From Sphingomonadales bacterium UBA656 (lineage in GTDB: Bacteria; Pseudomonadota; Alphaproteobacteria; Sphingomonadales; Sphingomonadaceae): a stretch of DNA of 64,000 bases. The stretch is taken from positions 1-64,000 of the forward strand of contig DBOC01000010.1 in NCBI GenBank assembly GCA_002299895.1, given 5' to 3'. Below the pieces are notes generated by a model that worked only from the letters and a program-made list of their open reading frames with translations, was not told the DNA's origin and did no database searches. Shown one piece after another: positions 24,950-32,722 of the stretch; within the stretch, counting starts at the first letter, position 1, and each line of letters begins with the position of its first letter. The position numbers and the translations under genes were made by a program.

Positions 24950-26857
24950 TCAGTCTTTCTTGTCGTCTTCGACTTCGGAGAATTCGGCATCCACGACATT
25001 GTCGTCTGCTGGCGCTTCTTCCGATCCGGCATCTGCTGATGCACCGGCGGCTTGCTCTTCCTTGTAGATCGCTTCGCCAAGCTTCATCGCGACTTGGGCC
25101 AAGGCGCTAGCCTTTTCCTTCATCGCTTCTACGTCACCGCCTTCGATAGCAGTCTTGGTTTCAGCCACAGCCGCTTCGATCTCGCCCTTCAGCGTGGCAT
25201 CAATCTTATCGCCATGCTCTTCCAACTGCTTCTCGGTGGAATGGACAAGGCTTTCTGCGTTGTTCTTGGCTTCTGCCGATTCACGACGCTTCTTGTCTTC
25301 TTCGGCAAAGGCTTCGGCGTCGCGGACCATCTGTTCAATATCCGCATCGGACAATCCGCCCGATGCCTGAATTTTGATCTGCTGTTCCTTGCCTGTGCCC
25401 TTGTCCTTGGCGGTCACGCTGACCAGACCATTGGCGTCAATGTCGAAAGTCACTTCAACTTGCGGCACGCCGCGCGGTGCAGGCGGAATGCCGACCAAGT
25501 CGAAATTGCCAAGCAGCTTGTTATCCGCGGCCATTTCACGCTCACCTTGGAACACGCGGATGGTTACGGCATTCTGATTGTCTTCAGCCGTCGAATATAC
25601 TTGGCTCTTTTTCGTTGGGATCGTGGTGTTACGGTCGATCATGCGCGTGAATACGCCGCCCAGCGTTTCGATACCCAAGGACAATGGCGTTACGTCGAGC
25701 AACAACACATCCTTAACGTCGCCCTGCAACACGCCCGCCTGAATGGCAGCGCCCATGGCAACAACTTCATCTGGGTTCACCCCGGTATGCGGTTCCTTGC
25801 CAAAGAAATTCTTCACGACGTCGCGTACCTTGGGCATGCGGGTCATACCGCCGACCATTACAACTTCATCAATGCCATCGGCCTTAATACCCGCATCGGC
25901 CAAAGCCTTTTTGCAAGGCTCCAACGTGCGCTTGATCAGGTTGTCGACCAGCTTCTCAAGGTCGGCACGGGTGATGGTTTTCACAAGGTGCTTTGGACCA
26001 TTTTGATCCGCGGTGATGAACGGCAAGTTTACTTCGGTCGTCTGTGTGGACGACAATTCAATCTTTGCCTTTTCCGCCGCTTCCTTCAAACGTTGCAGCG
26101 CAAGCTTGTCCTTAGTCAGGTCAATGCCTTCGGCCTTGTTGAAATCGGCTGCCAGATGCTCGACGAGCACGCTGTCGAAATCTTCACCGCCCAAGAATGT
26201 ATCACCATTGGTGGACTTCACTTCGAACACGCCGTCGCCGACTTCGAGGATCGAAATATCGAATGTACCGCCGCCAAGGTCATAGACCGCGATGGTTTTA
26301 TTCTCATCCTTATCCATGCCATAAGCAAGCGCAGCTGCGGTCGGCTCATTAATGATACGCAGCACTTCAAGGCCGGCAATCTGGCCCGCGTCTTTCGTGG
26401 CCTGACGCTGGGCATCGTTGAAATAGGCGGGAACGGTGATGACCGCTTGCGTGACGGTTTCGCCCAAATAAGCTTCCGCCGTTTCCTTCATCTTTTGCAA
26501 GGTGAAGGCCGAAATTTGTGAGGGCGAATATTCTTCGCCGCCTGCCTTAACCCAAGCGTCGCCGGTCTTGCCCTTGACGATGCTGTACGGAACAAGGTCC
26601 ATATCTTTCTTGGTCAATGGATCATCGAAACGGCGGCCAATAAGGCGCTTCACCGCATAAATGGTGCTTTCCGGATTGGTGACCGCCTGACGCTTGGCTG
26701 GCTGGCCGATCAAGCGCTCGCCGTCCTTAGCAAAGGCCACGATCGATGGCGTTGTACGTGCGCCTTCTGCATTTTCGATGACCTTGGGCTTGCCGCCGTC
26801 CATAACCGCAACGCAGCTGTTTGTTGTGCCCAAGTCGATACCAATAACTTTAGCCAT
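24950..26857 (-). CDS. dnaK: Chaperone protein DnaK (Hsp70)
   Basis: The 635-residue protein starts AKVIGIDLGTTNSCVAVMDG and contains the Hsp70 signatures VYDLGGGTFDISIL and VVMVGGMTRMPKVRD, followed by the substrate-binding domain and the acidic C-terminal tail ending EVEDDKKD. It folds proteins in the cytoplasm in an ATP-driven cycle with DnaJ and GrpE, both encoded in this window. A heat-shock (RpoH-type) promoter lies about 100 bases upstream; no CIRCE element is present. Confidence 0.98.
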   Translation of the reverse strand: MAKVIGIDLGTTNSCVAVMDGGKPKVIENAEGARTTPSIVAFAKDGERLIGQPAKRQAVTNPESTIYAVKRLIGRRFDDPLTKKDMDLVPYSIVKGKTGDAWVKAGGEEYSPSQISAFTLQKMKETAEAYLGETVTQAVITVPAYFNDAQRQATKDAGQIAGLEVLRIINEPTAAALAYGMDKDENKTIAVYDLGGGTFDISILEVGDGVFEVKSTNGDTFLGGEDFDSVLVEHLAADFNKAEGIDLTKDKLALQRLKEAAEKAKIELSSTQTTEVNLPFITADQNGPKHLVKTITRADLEKLVDNLIKRTLEPCKKALADAGIKADGIDEVVMVGGMTRMPKVRDVVKNFFGKEPHTGVNPDEVVAMGAAIQAGVLQGDVKDVLLLDVTPLSLGIETLGGVFTRMIDRNTTIPTKKSQVYSTAEDNQNAVTIRVFQGEREMAADNKLLGNFDLVGIPPAPRGVPQVEVTFDIDANGLVSVTAKDKGTGKEQQIKIQASGGLSDADIEQMVRDAEAFAEEDKKRRESAEAKNNAESLVHSTEKQLEEHGDKIDATLKGEIEAAVAETKTAIEGGDVEAMKEKASALAQVAMKLGEAIYKEEQAAGASADAGSEEAPADDNVVDAEFSEVEDDKKD

Positions 26858-26960
26858 AAAAACTTACCCCGAAATTTTAAAAATTGAACTTTACCCTGTC
26901 CCGTTTCGCACCAGCCCTATCAGGCACTGGGGTTCCGCATAACGTGACGTTGTAGCGGCG

Positions 26961-26988
26961 ATATAGGTGCCAATTCTCTTGGCACAAG
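26961..26988 (-). promoter_or_regulatory. RpoH (sigma-32)-type promoter of dnaK with palindromic spacer
   Basis: On the minus strand CTTG is followed by exactly 17 bases and then CCTATAT, matching the alphaproteobacterial RpoH pattern CTTG-N17-CYTATnT. The 17-base spacer TGCCAA-GAGAA-TTGGCA is itself a perfect inverted repeat. The rest of the 225-base gap between dnaK and the lipoprotein gene at 27083 holds leader sequence and no other clear element. Confidence 0.75.
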
Positions 26989-27082
26989 ACTTCGGCGTTC
27001 CTAGATAGGGAAAAAGTTAAGGAAAAACTCTGTATACGGTGGGCGCGCCATCCGGCGCACCTAACAGCAAAAGGAGAAGGTT

Positions 27083-27556
27083 ATGAACCGACGTATATTC
27101 ACATTTAGCGCCGCTGCGGCGGCCCTTTTGCTAGGCGGATGTGGCCCGACACCGCAGTTAAAGGTGAAGGAAGCAGTCCTGACTTTATCGCCCGTCGACA
27201 ACAACCCGTCGGCCATGCATTTCAATGTCTATGGCGGGCCAGAGGATGTGCATTTGCTGCGCGTCAGTTCACCATCGGCCATTCGTGTCGAAATGCACGA
27301 TGTCACGGTAGATGCAAAAACCGGCGCCGTGACCATGGCGCCTATGGACCGTGTGCTTATCCCTGCTGGGGACAAAGTCGCCTTCAAAAAAGGTGGCAAG
27401 CATGTGATGATGTGGGGCGTCAACATCATCCCTCGCCGATTGGGTGTGATTGAGACCGAATTTCTGTTTTCGAATAATGTGCGGATATTGGTGAAAGCAC
27501 GCGTACAGGAAGTCGATGGCACGGACCCCGACGAGAAAAAAGCAATTGACGGCTAA
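27083..27556 (+). CDS. PCu(A)C-family copper chaperone lipoprotein, 157 aa
   Basis: A lipoprotein signal peptide ends at LLLGGC (Cys20). The domain that follows has the PCu(A)C arrangement of Met and His ligands: H57 in EDVHLL, MH at 71-72, and H107/M109 in KHVMMWGV. Such periplasmic proteins carry Cu(I) to the CuA/CuB sites of cytochrome c oxidase. A very strong ribosome binding site (AAAGGAGAAGG) precedes ATG 27083. No cytochrome oxidase or SCO gene is in the window, so partner assignment is by family only. Confidence 0.82.
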   Translation: MNRRIFTFSAAAAALLLGGCGPTPQLKVKEAVLTLSPVDNNPSAMHFNVYGGPEDVHLLRVSSPSAIRVEMHDVTVDAKTGAVTMAPMDRVLIPAGDKVAFKKGGKHVMMWGVNIIPRRLGVIETEFLFSNNVRILVKARVQEVDGTDPDEKKAIDG

Positions 27557-27584
27557 GGGATGTTGAAACGGATTTTGTTTAAAC

Positions 27585-28049
27585 ATGCTCGGCCCGCATA
27601 AGTCCGGGCGCCTCATGACGGTCCGGGAACGGGCGCTGGCGGAATCTGTGTTCGGCTCGGCGCTCAATTACCAACGCATCCGGATTCACAATCGCAAATA
27701 TTGGTGGTTCCAGCCGCGGCGGGTCACCATGGCCCCAAACGGCCATTTGTGGTTCCACCCGAAAAGCGACCTGTTCTGCGCAGATTTTTGCGACCGTGAC
27801 CTTAGCTTACAAGGCCATTTTATCCACGAATTGGTACATGTGTGGCAATATCAGAAAGGCATATGCCTAATATTGCGGCGACACCCATTCAGTCGCTATG
27901 CGTACCGCCTAAAACCCGGGTGGAAGCTGGAACAATATGGGATTGAGCAGCAGGCCGAGATTGTCCGGCACATATTCCTGTTGCGTAACGGAGCAAAGGT
28001 CGCAGGTGCGCCGCCATTGTCGCAATATGATGAAATTTTAAGCTTCTAA
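27585..28049 (+). CDS. Vgr-related protein with HELVH zinc-protease-like motif, 154 aa
   Basis: The segment GHFIHELVHVWQYQKG carries an HExxH motif, with a conserved later GIEQQAEIVRH helix that could provide a third ligand; the first third contains WFQPRR and FHPKSD. Homologues in sphingomonads are often labelled vgr-related proteins, but no type VI secretion genes are near. It follows the copper-chaperone gene by 28 bases and converges with the MATE gene, overlapping its end by 12 bases. No ribosome binding site is clear; ATG 27615 is an alternative start. Confidence 0.7.
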   Translation: MLGPHKSGRLMTVRERALAESVFGSALNYQRIRIHNRKYWWFQPRRVTMAPNGHLWFHPKSDLFCADFCDRDLSLQGHFIHELVHVWQYQKGICLILRRHPFSRYAYRLKPGWKLEQYGIEQQAEIVRHIFLLRNGAKVAGAPPLSQYDEILSF

Positions 28050-29435
28050 AGGCAGCAACCCAAGCCGCGCGCGCATCGACCATCGCACAAGCATCAATAC
28101 CGAAACAAGCGCAAGTCCGGCCGCAAGGCCAGTCCACACCCCGACGCCATCCCAACCCGCCCGAAATGCTAGCCACGCGCCTACACCGATGCCCACTACC
28201 CAATATCCAAACGCTGCAAAGTACATCGGGACTTTGGTATCATGCAGTCCACGCAACATGCCCGCGCCGACAACCTGCGCGCCGTCGACAATCTGGAACA
28301 AGGCGGCAATGGCGAGGAAGCTGATGGCCAGTTGCACCACCTCTGCATTAATCGCAGCATCGCGGTCTATGAACAGCGTAATCAGCAATTCGGGCGACAG
28401 CCATATCAGCATTGCCATCGCAGCCATGAAACCCGTTCCCATGACAAAGCTGGTCCAACCGGCGCGGCGGATAAGCGCAAGATCGCGGCGGCCATAACCA
28501 ATGCCCACACGCACCGTCGCAGCCTGCGCAAGGCCCATTGGTACCATGAAAGTCACGCTTGCAACCTGCAGCGCGATGGCGTGCGCCGCGACCGAGGCAG
28601 TGTCGATTAACCCCATGAGCATGACCGCAACGCCAAACACGCCGCCTTCCAATCCCATTGTCACGGCAATCGGCAAGCCCAGTTTCCACAGCGCCCGAAA
28701 ACGTGGCCAATCGCTACGCCACCAACGCCCGAACAGATGATATCGCCGGAATTTGGGATGGTACGTGATGACGGCGACCATGCCCAGAAACATGAACACA
28801 TTCGCCAAGATACTACCAATACCAGCGCCGATTATGCCCAAGGCTGGCACGCCCAGCTTGCCGAAAATCAGAACATAGTTGAATGCAGCATTGGCAAAAA
28901 CGCCCAATATGCCGATGATCAGCGACCATAAGGGCAGCTCCAGCGCCGACAGAAAATTACGCGCGATAATCAGCCACAAAAATGGTAGAATTGACCACAT
29001 ATAGGCGCGGACATAGCTTTGCGCCTTGACCGCAAGTTCGGCTTGCTGACCAAGCGTCAGCAATATGGCCTCCGTCTGCCACAAGATCAGCCAGATCGGG
29101 ATCATGATCGCCACCGCGACCCAAAGTCCTTGCCGGAATGTGCGGCGGATATCCCGCACGGAATGCGCCTTTGCCCCGCGCTCGCTCGCCATCATCGGCG
29201 CAGTCGCGGTGACGAGGCCCATGCAGAAAATCGCCGCCGTCATGCACAAGTTGAAACCCAATGACGCCGCCGCCAATTCGGTTGGCCCGAGCCAACCCAC
29301 CATCACCACGTCGGTCGCGCCAATCAAGGACATCGACAGATTGGTCAGGATCAATGGCCATGCAAGCGACAAGGTCGCGCGAAGCTCATCGCGCCAAGGG
29401 GACTGATGGCCCGTGGAAACTGCCGTTGCGGTCAT
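28038..29435 (-). CDS. MATE family multidrug efflux transporter
   Basis: The 465-residue protein has twelve hydrophobic helices in two related halves, with the MATE-typical start LSLAWPLILTNLSMSLIGATD followed by VVMVGWLG, and a second repeat IAVTMGLEGGVFGVAVMLMG. These inner-membrane antiporters export cationic drugs or metabolites in exchange for H+ or Na+. A short hairpin lies immediately upstream of the start. Substrate unknown; the neighbouring grpE gene is functionally unrelated. Confidence 0.93.
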   Translation of the reverse strand: MTATAVSTGHQSPWRDELRATLSLAWPLILTNLSMSLIGATDVVMVGWLGPTELAAASLGFNLCMTAAIFCMGLVTATAPMMASERGAKAHSVRDIRRTFRQGLWVAVAIMIPIWLILWQTEAILLTLGQQAELAVKAQSYVRAYMWSILPFLWLIIARNFLSALELPLWSLIIGILGVFANAAFNYVLIFGKLGVPALGIIGAGIGSILANVFMFLGMVAVITYHPKFRRYHLFGRWWRSDWPRFRALWKLGLPIAVTMGLEGGVFGVAVMLMGLIDTASVAAHAIALQVASVTFMVPMGLAQAATVRVGIGYGRRDLALIRRAGWTSFVMGTGFMAAMAMLIWLSPELLITLFIDRDAAINAEVVQLAISFLAIAALFQIVDGAQVVGAGMLRGLHDTKVPMYFAAFGYWVVGIGVGAWLAFRAGWDGVGVWTGLAAGLALVSVLMLVRWSMRARLGLLPLEA

Positions 29436-29440
29436 ATCGA

Positions 29441-29459
29441 GCGCTCGTTAGCCGAGCGC
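29441..29459 (-). other. Hairpin directly upstream of the MATE gene start
   Basis: GCGCTCG (29441-29447) and CGAGCGC (29453-29459) form a perfect 7-bp stem with a 5-base loop. It ends five bases before the MATE start codon, where the ribosome binding site should be; no separate Shine-Dalgarno sequence is visible. It could restrict initiation or end grpE transcription, though no U tract follows. Confidence 0.4.
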
Positions 29460-29505
29460 GTTGCGTTAGACCACCCCCGGCGTGATGGTCATGATGCGGG
29501 CAAGC

Positions 29506-30081
29506 TTACTCGGCGGCCTTTGCCACACCAACCAAAGCAGGGCGCAGCAAGCGGTCCTTGATCATATATCCCGCCTGCATTTCGGCGACGATGGTGCCAG
29601 GTTCAGCATCGGTGGTGGGAATTTCAACCATCGCCTGATGCTGATTGGGGTCCAATGGCATGCCCATTGCGGCAATACGGGTGATGCCGTTTTTGGCAAA
29701 GACACTGTCCAACTCGCGGCCCGTCGCTTCAAGGCCGATGACGAGCGGCTTCATCGCCTCACTCTCACGCATGTCAGCGGGAATGGCCTCCAAGGCGCGC
29801 GACAGATTATCGGACACCGACAGCACATCGCGGGCAAAGCCCGTCGCGGCATAAGCGCGTGCGTCCTGCGCCTCTTTCTCCATACGGCGGCGCACATTCT
29901 GCGTTTCGGCCTGCGCGTATAAAACTTCTTGCTGTGCCGCGGCGAGCGCGTCTTCCAGCGCCGCAATCTGCGCATCGGCCGTATCGGTCGCCTCTGGCGT
30001 ATCGTTCTTCATATGCTCTGGCACGCCTTCAAGTTCTTTTTCTACAGCAGGATCGGCTGCGGCTGATTTTTTCTCTGTCAT
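29506..30081 (-). CDS. grpE: Nucleotide exchange factor GrpE
   Basis: The N-terminal half is a long charged helix (coiled coil), and the C-terminal beta domain has the GrpE signature regions (SVFAKNGITRIAAMGMPLDPNQHQAM and VAEMQAGYMIKDRLLRPALV). GrpE releases ADP from DnaK and acts as a thermosensor. Length 191 is normal. An RpoH-like promoter is placed upstream at 30136-30163, in line with heat-shock control; hrcA lies just upstream on the same strand. Confidence 0.96.
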   Translation of the reverse strand: MTEKKSAAADPAVEKELEGVPEHMKNDTPEATDTADAQIAALEDALAAAQQEVLYAQAETQNVRRRMEKEAQDARAYAATGFARDVLSVSDNLSRALEAIPADMRESEAMKPLVIGLEATGRELDSVFAKNGITRIAAMGMPLDPNQHQAMVEIPTTDAEPGTIVAEMQAGYMIKDRLLRPALVGVAKAAE

Positions 30082-30135
30082 AAACCTGATTAACCCAATT
30101 ACGTTGCGACTGCATGGTCGGTTGTTGCTGCTTGC

Positions 30136-30163
30136 ATATAGAAAGCAATTTTATTTCATCAAC
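30136..30163 (-). promoter_or_regulatory. RpoH-like promoter upstream of grpE
   Basis: On the minus strand GTTG is followed by 17 bases and TCTATAT, two mismatches from the CTTG-N17-CYTATnT pattern seen upstream of dnaK. It lies in the 93-base gap between hrcA and grpE, with the expected spacing to the grpE start. Support is by pattern only. Confidence 0.45.
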
Positions 30164-30174
30164 CCGGGCATCAT

Positions 30175-31224
30175 TTAAGCTGGGCGAATTAAACAGCTCA
30201 GCGCCTGCGCGGTAAAGTCCACCATCGGCACGATGCGCGCATAATTTAACCGCGTCGGGCCGATCACACCAATCACGCCAACGACCTTACCGCCCGCCTC
30301 CCGATAGGGCGCGGCAATGACCGACGATCCTGAAAGCGAGAAAAGATTATTTTCCGAACCAATGAATATCCGCGTTGATTGCGCCTCACGCGCGCTGTCG
30401 ACCAGCCGTGCAATTTCCTCTTTGCTCTCAAGCTCGTCTAACAATTGCCGGACACGGTCGAGGTCGGCTGCGGCAGCTTCGTCAATCAGGTTCGATTGCC
30501 CACGCACGATTAGCACTGGCCGGTCATTCGCATCGAGCGACCAGATCGCCAGCCCATCACGCACCAGTTTTTGGCTGGCGACGTCAAGTTCCGCCTTCTC
30601 GGCGCGAATTTCGCTGTCGAGCCGTTCCAGGGCTTCGGAAAGCGTCAATCCAGACAGGCGGGCGGAGATATAGTTCGCAGCCTCCGACAGCATGGATTCG
30701 CTAATCGCCGGATCAATCGACACCAATCGATTTTCAACACTGTTGTCCGATCCAACCATGATCGCAAGCACTTGGGAGGGAGACAAACGCGCAAAGCTAA
30801 ATGCCTTTAGGACAGCGTCTCGCTTTGGCACCAACACGATACCGGCGCAGGCAGACAGGCCCGACAGAACGGATGTTGCCGCTGCCAGCGCCTCTTCAAT
30901 CGGCCCATCGCCCCGAATTTGCGATTCAATCGCGCGTTGTTCTTCAACCGATGGCGCCGCCGATTGCATCATGCCGTCCACAAACAGGCGCAGGCCGCTT
31001 TCGGTTGGCACCCGCCCGGCGCTGGTATGTGGAGAGGCGAGATAGCCTGCTTCCTCCAAATCCTGCATGACGTTGCGGATCGAGGCTGGCGATAGGTTTA
31101 ACCCTGCAAATTTGGACACGGTCCGCGACCCAACGGGCGCGCCATTGTCCAGATAGCTTTCCACCACCATCCGAAAAATGATGCGTGTTCGGTCATTCAA
31201 TTCATGGATGGGTGTTTGGCTCAC
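30175..31224 (-). CDS. hrcA: Heat-inducible transcription repressor HrcA
   Basis: The N-terminal winged helix (LNDRTRIIFRMVVESYLDNG, then PVGSRTVSK and SPASIRNVMQDLEEAGYL) and the HrcA core (SPHTSAGRVPTESGLRLFVD) are diagnostic. HrcA represses groESL-type operons by binding CIRCE operators. No CIRCE (TTAGCACTC-N9-GAGTGCTAA) is seen in this window, so its targets are elsewhere, probably groESL. Start is placed at GTG 31224 (VSQTPIHELN); a TTG at 31260 would add twelve residues of poor quality. It is divergent from rph. Confidence 0.95.
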   Translation of the reverse strand: MSQTPIHELNDRTRIIFRMVVESYLDNGAPVGSRTVSKFAGLNLSPASIRNVMQDLEEAGYLASPHTSAGRVPTESGLRLFVDGMMQSAAPSVEEQRAIESQIRGDGPIEEALAAATSVLSGLSACAGIVLVPKRDAVLKAFSFARLSPSQVLAIMVGSDNSVENRLVSIDPAISESMLSEAANYISARLSGLTLSEALERLDSEIRAEKAELDVASQKLVRDGLAIWSLDANDRPVLIVRGQSNLIDEAAAADLDRVRQLLDELESKEEIARLVDSAREAQSTRIFIGSENNLFSLSGSSVIAAPYREAGGKVVGVIGVIGPTRLNYARIVPMVDFTAQALSCLIRPA

Positions 31225-31306
31225 CGCGACAGTGTAGCGCACCGCGCACTTGCAAAGCAAGCGGGGCAGGCTATGGCAGCCTCTTACCCATTATCAGGAG
31301 ATTATC

Positions 31307-32020
31307 ATGCGTCCATCCGGCCGTGCGCCAGACGAAATGCGGGCCATTTCGATTGAAACCCACTTCACCAAACATGCCGAAGGCAGCTGCCTTATCGGAT
31401 TTGGCGACACCCGCGTGTTGGTCACCGCCAGCGTCGAAGATCGCATTCCTCCATGGTTACGCGGCAAGGGTGAAGGCTGGGTCACGGCGGAATATTCCAT
31501 GCTCCCCCGCGCGACACATACGCGTAGCCAGCGAGAAGCCGCCAAGGGCAAACAGTCCGGGCGGACACAAGAAATTCAACGTCTTATCGGCCGTTCTTTA
31601 CGTTCTGTCGTAGATTTAAAAAAATTAGGTGAGAACCAAATCACCGTCGATTGCGACGTGTTGCAAGCCGATGGCGGCACACGCACCGCCGCGATTTCCG
31701 GCGCGTGGGTTGCCTTACGGCTTGCCGTCAATGGCTTGCTGGCCTCCGGCGCGATTAAGGAAGATCCTATTACTGGCCGCGTTGCCGCGGTGAGCTGTGG
31801 CATATTCAAAGGCACGCCTGTCTTGGACTTGGATTATATCGAAGACTCCGACGCCGATGCCGATGCGAATTTCGTTCTGATCGAAGGTGGCCAGATTGCC
31901 GAAGTGCAAGCCACTGCCGAAGGCGCGACCTATGACGAAGAAGGCCTGCTCCGTTTGCTCCGCCTTGCGCGCATGGGAACCGACCGGATTTTCGCCGCGC
32001 AAGCCGAAGCAGTTAAGTAA
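31307..32020 (+). CDS. rph: Ribonuclease PH
   Basis: The 237-residue phosphorolytic exoribonuclease trims tRNA 3' ends. Recognisable segments are MRPSGRAPDEMRAISIETHF, VEDRIPPWLRGKGEGWVTAE, YSMLPRATHTRSQREA, and the phosphate-binding GGTRTAAISGAWVALRLA. ATG 31307 follows CAGGAG at good spacing. It is divergent from hrcA and followed by rdgB after a strong hairpin, a conserved alphaproteobacterial cluster. Confidence 0.97.
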   Translation: MRPSGRAPDEMRAISIETHFTKHAEGSCLIGFGDTRVLVTASVEDRIPPWLRGKGEGWVTAEYSMLPRATHTRSQREAAKGKQSGRTQEIQRLIGRSLRSVVDLKKLGENQITVDCDVLQADGGTRTAAISGAWVALRLAVNGLLASGAIKEDPITGRVAAVSCGIFKGTPVLDLDYIEDSDADADANFVLIEGGQIAEVQATAEGATYDEEGLLRLLRLARMGTDRIFAAQAEAVK

Positions 32021-32024
32021 GGGG

Positions 32025-32054
32025 CCGTCGCTCCAGCGCAGGCTGGGGCGACGG
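32025..32054 (+). repeat. 13-bp extragenic palindrome between rph and rdgB
   Basis: CCGTCGCTCCAGC pairs with GCTGGGGCGACGG through 13 positions (one G-U) around a GCAG loop. It is not followed by a T run, so it is not a classic terminator. The form resembles short CCAGC-GCAG-GCTGG palindromes I recall as dispersed in sphingomonad genomes; within this window it is a single copy. Confidence 0.6.
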
Positions 32055-32078
32055 ACTTTGTAGTCAGAGGTAAGCGTT

Positions 32079-32708
32079 ATGAATCACCGCAAACTTGAAC
32101 CTGGCAGGCTGGTCATTGCCAGCCATAATGCTGGTAAGGTCCGCGAGATCCGTGCCTTGCTCGCCCCTTTTGGCATTGAACCCATCTCCGCTGGCGAACT
32201 TGGCCTGCCCGAGCCTGAAGAAACCGGTACCAGCTTTGCCGAAAATGCTTTGCTGAAGGCCCATGCGTCGGCGCAAGGGTCGGGCCTTCCTGCCCTTGCC
32301 GACGACAGTGGCCTGTGTGTTGCCGCCTTGGGTGGTGCGCCGGGGGTCTACACCGCCGACTGGGCGGAAAAGCAGGTTTTCGAAGGCGGACCAGGGCGTG
32401 ACTGGTATATGGCGATGGGCAAGGTTGAGGGCAAGCTGTCCGAAATCGGTCCCAACACCGACAGAAGCGCCTATTTCATCTGCACCTTGGCGCTCGCATG
32501 GCCCGACGGACATCAGGAAATTTTCGAAGGCCGTGTGCAGGGCAGCCTAACATGGCCGCCACGCGGGTTGCTGGGTTTTGGCTATGACCCCGTGTTTGTG
32601 CCGGAAGGCCGTAGCGAGACCTTTGCCGAACTCGACCCACAAGAAAAACACGCGATGAGCCACAGGGCGGATGCATTCCGCAAATTGGTCGCGGCTATAT
32701 TCTCCTAA
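32079..32708 (+). CDS. rdgB: dITP/XTP pyrophosphatase (HAM1 family)
   Basis: The 209-residue protein has the HAM1 signatures: VIASHNAGKVREIRALL at the start, FAENALLKAHA, LADDSGLCVAALGGAPGVY, and the GFGYDPVFVPEG motif with EKHAMSHRADAFRKL at the end. It removes non-canonical purine triphosphates (ITP, XTP) from the pool. It lies between rph and hemW, all on the plus strand. Confidence 0.96.
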   Translation: MNHRKLEPGRLVIASHNAGKVREIRALLAPFGIEPISAGELGLPEPEETGTSFAENALLKAHASAQGSGLPALADDSGLCVAALGGAPGVYTADWAEKQVFEGGPGRDWYMAMGKVEGKLSEIGPNTDRSAYFICTLALAWPDGHQEIFEGRVQGSLTWPPRGLLGFGYDPVFVPEGRSETFAELDPQEKHAMSHRADAFRKLVAAIFS

Positions 32709-32722
32709 GGCTAGGAGATTTG

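Noticed and set aside
25052..26521. Long 489-codon open frame antisense to dnaK
   Set aside because: Mirror of the strong codon bias of dnaK; the product has no recognisable domain and there is no ribosome binding site.
26858..27082. CIRCE operator for HrcA upstream of dnaK
   Set aside because: No TTAGCACTC-N9-GAGTGCTAA-like sequence is present; the promoter is of RpoH type instead.
27560..27601. Thirteen-codon leader peptide frame before the vgr-related gene
   Set aside because: AAGGG is directly adjacent to the ATG, too close for initiation, and nothing else supports it.
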